The notes under the pieces: model-generated
Databases searched by the model: none
Told to the model about the DNA's origin: nothing
Seen by the model: only the letters and a program-made list of their open reading frames with translations
Assembly (NCBI RefSeq): GCF_014839805.1
Contig: NC_051118.1
Span: forward strand, 2,666,001-2,730,000
Origin: Manduca sexta
Taxonomy: Eukaryota; Arthropoda; Insecta; Lepidoptera; Sphingidae
Reading direction: 5' to 3'
DNA length: 64,000 nucleotides
Made by a program: the position numbers and the translations under genes
Part shown: positions 58,861 to 64,000 of the stretch, piece by piece
Layout of the letters: each line of letters starts with the position of its first letter
Numbering within the stretch: the stretch's first letter is position 1

Positions 58861-59087
58861 TAACCTTATAATCATCGAATATTTCAGTCTTCAATTTCTT
58901 TTCTTAATTCTTTACATTTATCTTTACACAAAAACCAAGTTCATTCAAGCAATAACTTAAGTTCGCTCTAGTTTAAATCTACGCGGTCCATTGAGCAAGA
59001 TCCCGAGGGTAACAAGATCCTAACTTATATTGAGACCCTTGTAAATAACAGGTTAAGAAACGTCGGAACAATGTGTAATATATTTAA

Positions 59088-59250
59088 ATTAAACTATTTT
59101 ACGGATATTATCGCGGTTTTAATATTTTACTTTTTCCCGACGTTTCGAAGACTGCAGCCTTCATGGTCACGGGATGGACTGAGGTGTTGTTCATCCGCAA
59201 AGTCAGTTACAATATCTACCTACACTTTACAATTATACAACTTTTTAAAA
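59088..59250 (+). repeat. Rep-G
   Basis: Contains ttttacggatattatcgcgg, acgtttcgaagactgcagcc and caaagtcagttacaatatct. Confidence 0.65.
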
Positions 59251-59449
59251 TTTTTCGCTGTTGGTGGTCAGATCTACGCAGAATGAGCTCACAGTGTCTT
59301 GAAGTCTGCCGGTCTTTTGGGTTCCGATTTAATTTAACATTCGCGTAAACATAAGTAATCATTATAGTGTGAAATATATTTTGATATAGAAAATTGAGAT
59401 TCGGTATTTTACCAACTGTCATAGGTTTTACTATTTTGGGTGTTTTATA

Positions 59450-59640
59450 ATGCTGGACGCCCGGATAGCGACCACCGTACACCAGGTGTTAAAACCGGTG
59501 ATAGTGGCCCACGTAATGTCGCGTTCCGGGACAACTTGTGTATATCCGGCACCAACAGGCCGGCATAATTGTGTCGACTGTCGAGAGGTAATCATCTCTC
59601 GTCAATCGATATTATATTGGACCCCAGTGGCATAGGGTCC
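59450..59640 (+). mobile_element. Rep-4, 5' and central parts
   Basis: Starts cgcccggatagcgaccaccg and ends at attatattggacccc. The missing 3' tail resembles the separate fragment at 60418-60485. Confidence 0.78.
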
Positions 59641-59720
59641 ATATAATCCGATTCCTGCCGACTTTTTATGAACAATTATAATTATCATTAGGACGATTTG
59701 CAGACCGCATTTATGCATAT

Positions 59721-60070
59721 AGCGGCGATAACCTAGTGAGCGGCGATAGCCTAGTTGGGTGTGGAACAGACTGCCAAGACGAATGTCCACAGGTTCAAAT
59801 CCCAAGGGCACACACCTCAGACTTTTCTAAAAAATCATGTGTGTATTCTTTGTGAATTTATCGTTCGCTTTAACGGTGAAGGAAAACATCGTGAGGAAAC
59901 CTGCACATCTGAGAAGTTCTCTATAGGAATTTCGAAGGTGTGTGAAGTCTACCAATCCGCACTAGGCCAGCGTGGTGGACTAAGGCCTAATCCCTCTCAG
60001 TAGTAGAGGAGGCCCGTGCTCAGCAGTGAGCAAGTATATAATACATGGCTGATATTATTATATTATTATT
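59721..60070 (+). mobile_element. SINE-C with a partly duplicated head
   Basis: A 17-bp head piece (agcggcgataacctagtg) precedes a second, complete start at 59740 (gcggcgatagcctagttgg). Body and (att)n tail are otherwise full length. Confidence 0.88.
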
Positions 60071-60088
60071 ACATATTTATACATATTA

Positions 60089-60354
60089 AATGCCTGCCTC
60101 GGTGGCGTAGTTGTACTGCATGCGCGGTACAGCAGCGCTCTGAGGTCCTGGGTTCGAATCCCGGGTCGGGCAAAATGATATTTGGGTTTTTCTGCTCAGT
60201 ATCAGCCCGGAGTTTGGAATTTGAGCCCGATATGGCGATAGGCTCGCCCCCTACCACATCATGGGACGAAACACACTTGGCGAGAAGTGGGTGCCATGGT
60301 TGCGCCTCTGCATACCCCTTCGGGGATAAAATGTCTGATGTGTGTGTGTGTGTG
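60089..60354 (+). mobile_element. SINE-A, full length with intact target duplication
   Basis: Flanked by tatacatatta at 60078-60088 and 60355-60365. Head with ctcggtggcgtagttgtac, B-box gggttcgaatcccggg, full body, ending in (TG)n. This is the best-preserved SINE-A and a good reference copy. Confidence 0.92.
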
Positions 60355-60417
60355 TATACATATTAGTACCTATATGTTGTGTCGCTTTCCCTTCTGGAAA
60401 ATTTCACCTTTCGCCAT

Positions 60418-60485
60418 TGTTAGACCCCAATCCACATACCATCAGGTGCAGCGGGGACCCTTTGCCCTGTAATTATATAAAAAAA
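60418..60485 (+). mobile_element. Rep-4, 3' tail fragment
   Basis: Contains accccaatccacataccatc and caggtgcagcgggg, then an A run. It is separated from 59450-59640 by SINE-C and SINE-A insertions, so it may be the same copy split apart. Confidence 0.6.
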
Positions 60486-60726
60486 ATATCGGATCAGACA
60501 GGGTAGGGACAGACCACAATTACCCTTAAATAAATGTACACGTGGATTAAGACCAAAATATATATGAATTACGAAGTAATTAAGGTCCTTTATATAACAA
60601 ACGGCCTTGAGAGTTTGTCCCATACATTTACAGCGCATGCGTTACGAGCAGGAATATGACGTATAGAAATACGAATATTTTTTTTTTATAATTTTATGTG
60701 TTTTTGAAAAAATTAAACTACCTTAA

Positions 60727-61061
60727 GGTGGTAGCTCAAGGTCCATTTTCATACATTTTGTTTCGGCTTTAATCTGGGTAACTAAACAAGTATTGGCAAG
60801 TAAAGAATTTAAATTCACGTCTAGTTAGTGATTAGTTCTCGCAGTTGAAAGAAAAATGTAAAAATAATTAATAATCATGGATATTTCTGCCTTTAAAATT
60901 TCGTCATATTAAATTTTAAAGGCCGAAATATCCATGATTATTAATTATTTTTACATTTTTCTTTCAACTGCGAGATTAATTTCTTTACTTGCCAATACTT
61001 GTTTAGTTACCCAGATTAAAGCCGAAACAAAATGTATGAAAATGGACCTTGAGCTACCACC
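60727..61061. mobile_element. M4: nearly perfect 335-bp palindrome flanked by TTAA
   Basis: Outer arms begin ggtggtagctcaaggtccat, with TTAA at 60723-60726 and 61062-61065. The arms are almost identical across ~150 bp; the centre lies near 60903. The left arm has ~28 extra bases (about 60812-60840) missing from the right arm. No coding frame. Confidence 0.88.
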
Positions 61062-61065
61062 TTAA

Positions 61066-61760
61066 TATTTCTTATTAAATTGTCTATATTAATGTTGGTT
61101 AGAAAAGAAAATGTTTAGGAGATGCGCGGAAACTACAATGTCGAACATTTTATTATTAAATTAATGAAACAATATCAAAGTATTAAAATTATTATTGGAT
61201 AATAAATATTAAAGGTGTAATCAAATTATATAAATACCTCTCAAGTTTTTTTTTGTGGCTGCAACATTTTCTTCTCGTCACTTGTGTTTCAATTACGGTG
61301 CATGTATTTTTTTATAAAACGTGTTACAACACAATTCTTACTAATTTATCATTAAAAGTCCAAGAATTAAAAATTATTTGATAAAAACAAAACACTTTTC
61401 TTGCAGTTGAAAAATACGTTAATTTATTTTACCTAAAAAATAAATACAGTAAAATGACGTAGTCTAAAATTCCGTTCATATTTAAAGGAACAAAATCAAA
61501 AAACGTATTTAATATAAAAGTTTGTTTCCTCGTAGTGACGAGAGTTTTAACTCCATCGGGAAACGAACAAAATTTCATCGCATAACTAGACTTATGCGAT
61601 AGTAAAATCTAAGTGAGAATCAGAGAATTTTGTATGTGAAAAGATATTGCAGTTTTACGACTAAGGCGCCGCGCAGCTGCTGTCCGTTAGCCATATAACA
61701 TAATAGCCCCAACATAATCAAAATATACATTTTTCATACAATTTCTATGCAATACAGATC
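61066..61760. other. AT-rich, nothing identified
   Basis: No open frame over 60 codons and no recognised repeat. Confidence 0.5.
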
Positions 61761-61761
61761 T

Positions 61762-62050
61762 GATTTACTGGTGGTACCTGGGTAGGTACCACAATGTCTA
61801 TTTCTGCCGTCAAGCAGCAGTGTGTAGTCACTGTTGTGTTCCGGTTTGAAGGACATTATAGCCAGTGTAACTACTGGACATAATGAAACTTTACATCTCA
61901 TGTCTCAGGATGGCGAGCGCAGTGGAATACCAAACAATACTTTATAATTCAAGGTGTTGGATGGTGTTTCTACTGTTTATGGGAGGTCGTATCGATTACC
62001 ATCAGACGGACGGCAAGCTCCTCTCGTCATTCAAAGCTATTAAAAAAAAA
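61762..62050 (+). mobile_element. Rep-3, complete
   Basis: From tactggtggtacctgggtag to ggcaagctcctctcgtcatt, followed by an A run. Confidence 0.83.
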
Positions 62051-62551
62051 CCGATATTATAAAATACTGGATTATCGTGTATAATATGAGTTACTTTTTA
62101 TTAGGAACTATACGAGTTGAAACAAGTAGTATCTACAGTTTTTTGTTTAAAGAAAAAAAACAATGCAGTCAAAATGAATTACATTAGTGAGAAGGTTGCG
62201 AAATAACAAATCAAATATTTACAAATGAATATTCTATTACGTTCTAAATTCAAATTACAATTTGCCAACCAGAGACAAAAAAAATTACAGTTATTTTTTA
62301 AGCCTTGACAAAGCCACACCTGTACTCATTAAATCTGGACCAACATTTCCAACCAGTTCTACCGACTGCAGCTTTTAGCCCGGTTATTAAAATATTTACA
62401 TGCGTGCGAGCAATGCAATTTGTTAACACGAAATAGGGGCAGAATCTAAAAAATAAAACGTTGAAATGGAACAATATTCCTTGTGCGCGACATTTTTATG
62501 CAGTTTTAAAGCGTACAAAGTTTTACAAGGGGGTTATATTTTATTTTGATT

Positions 62552-62852
62552 ATATATAGCGACCCGCCCCGGCTTCGGACGGGTGCAATGCTGATACTAA
62601 ATACACTACAGAAAAACTGTGAACGTTGTATATAAAAACATAGCGGCCCGCTCTGACTTCGCACGAGTATAATATAACAAAATAACAGTATTTCTCCACT
62701 ATTTAATGGATGTTATTATACATATAAACCTTCCTCTTGAATCACTCTATGTATTAAAAAAAATCGCATCAAAATCCGTTGCGTAGTTTTAAAGATTTAA
62801 GCACACATAGGGACAGAGAAAGCGACTTTGTTTTATACTATGTAGTGATAGC
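62552..62852 (+). mobile_element. Rep-7, complete
   Basis: Very close to 19756-20058, with the same two start-like segments and terminal ttgttttatactatgtagtg. High similarity suggests recent activity. Confidence 0.8.
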
Positions 62853-64000
62853 GAACAAGGTAATGTTTACGTGGTTTATGAATGTACTGCTGAATAATTT
62901 GAGTTAATATACTGCAATATGTATTTTTTATACAAGCGACTTGGAACAGCGCGGTGCGTTCGCGTAATAAACAAATTGCTTAGTAATATTAGGGACTCCT
63001 GGAAGGAATGGGATGAACTGGAAATATAATGCATGTAACACGCTTTCTGGACTAGAAGTGGACTAAAAGAGTAACAACATGGAAGGGACGATGGACCGGT
63101 CTAAGGCACCGCCATCTTGGGTTCAATAAGTTTCTCAATTACAAAGGACTTTTGCAATTGTAGAACATTGAAGGACTTACAAAGAAAACCAAGAAAGGGA
63201 AGACCTAACTAAAGCGTCAATAAAACACTGCGGTCGGAAGCTAACTGATTTATTAAAAAGTACCGGCAATTACAATCGGGTGCCTACCACTTATACAATC
63301 TACATACTTATACCTAAGTTTGTAAGATCTATGCGCTCGAGGCGTTACAATATCTTACACTAACACTAGATGAAATAAAGACAATAAAAAGATAGGTCCA
63401 AACTGGATTAAAATAGCCAAATCTAGAGGAGATCGGTTAGCGTTGGAAGATGCTTTTGCCTGTGTAGAGGTTCTTGGAAAGGGAAAAACATAAAATCAAA
63501 GTAAAATGATTATTATTTAAATATTTTTTTTTTATTATAAGTTATAATTAATATCTACCCTGTAATCAGCTTGTACGGAATAAAAGACATTGTATATTTT
63601 TTTTATTTTTATTATTATTAGCGACTCTACGCAGTTTTATCCTGCAAAGAAGAAATCTAGCCAATTTTTTCAGATTTATTGTATCCATTATTTCGCTTGA
63701 CGATTGTTTTACTAACATATTATTTTAATTGTTCCCAGGTAAGAAACATCTCCAAAAAAAATCGAGGTAAAAATAAAATTATTATCAAAAAATATAAGTA
63801 TGTATATACTATTTACCCAGGGTATTTATAGACCTTTGGTTATAAGCATTTTATAAAAATATATATTTGTATTGAAATATAGTACTGTTATATCAAGAGG
63901 GTCAGAATTTAAATTCACTACGGTGACCTATTGAAATTTATTTTAAAATTCATTCAACTTTTCATAGAAAATTTCCCTTTAATATTTCCTTTTACTTTAC
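62853..64000. other. AT-rich, nothing identified
   Basis: No coding signal. 63560-63625 contains cttgtacggaataaaagaca followed by a T-rich, ATT-repeated run, which may be a retroelement 3' end. Confidence 0.45.

Noticed and set aside
60092..60170. tRNA gene (A and B boxes present)
   Set aside because: The tRNA-like head lacks a full cloverleaf, is followed by the repeated SINE body, and recurs many times: SINE head, not a tRNA gene. The same holds for the SINE-C heads.

Overview
The window looks like AT-rich nuclear DNA from a lepidopteran insect (moth or butterfly): intron or intergenic sequence filled with mobile-element remains. The lepidopteran call rests on recognising tRNA-headed SINEs with (ATT)n tails, LINE-like 3' ends carrying the 'taccatcagg' signature, and a maT-type (DD37D) mariner. 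No bacterial-type operon, rRNA, true tRNA or CRISPR is visible. The only good candidate for host coding sequence is one short exon at 8406-8573 (+). It has a splice acceptor, a strong start context, 35 codons and a consensus donor. I cannot identify its protein or find a second exon, so most of the window is probably intron, or flank, of one large gene.

Family names are mine. SINE-A and SINE-B share a tRNA-like head but have different bodies. SINE-C has head gcggcgatagcctagttgg. Rep-3 and Rep-4 are LINE/SINE-like repeats ending in accatcaggcgaac and taccatcaggtgcag. Rep-5, Rep-6 and Rep-7 are LINE 3'-end-like repeats. Rep-X, Rep-H, Rep-G, Rep-K and Rep-P are dispersed repeats of unknown class. 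M1 to M6, FB and two hAT elements are non-autonomous DNA transposons.

Layout. 1-8.4 kb: SINE heads, a LINE zinc-knuckle relic, Rep-H, SINE-B, a foldback element, SINE-C and Rep-3. 8.4-8.6 kb: the candidate exon. 8.7-15.4 kb: LINE reverse-transcriptase C-terminal relics, Rep-3, Rep-4, SINE-A and foldback M2. 15.5-17.2 kb: a full-length maT mariner with one frameshift, inserted in an M1 MITE. 17-34 kb: mostly AT-rich, with scattered Rep-3, 4, 5, 6, 7, X and H. 34-37 kb: Rep-P with a TA-flanked insertion, then M1 and M2. 37.4-46.3 kb: two hAT MITEs with 8-bp duplications, SINE-C copies, and M5 inside Rep-P. 47.4-50.6 kb: a stacked nest in which Rep-X is split by a LINE fragment carrying seven tandem ~123-bp units; a truncated R1/Jockey-group retrotransposon with a 14-bp target duplication lies at the junction, and an M1 MITE follows. 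50.7-64 kb: SINE-A in Rep-K, M1, M3, several SINEs with intact target duplications, and a nearly perfect 335-bp palindrome (M4) flanked by TTAA.

SINEs presumably moved using LINE enzymes, and the MITEs using mariner, hAT or TTAA-type transposases. The nests allow relative dating. I see no complete mobile-element protein and no operon-like or defence system.
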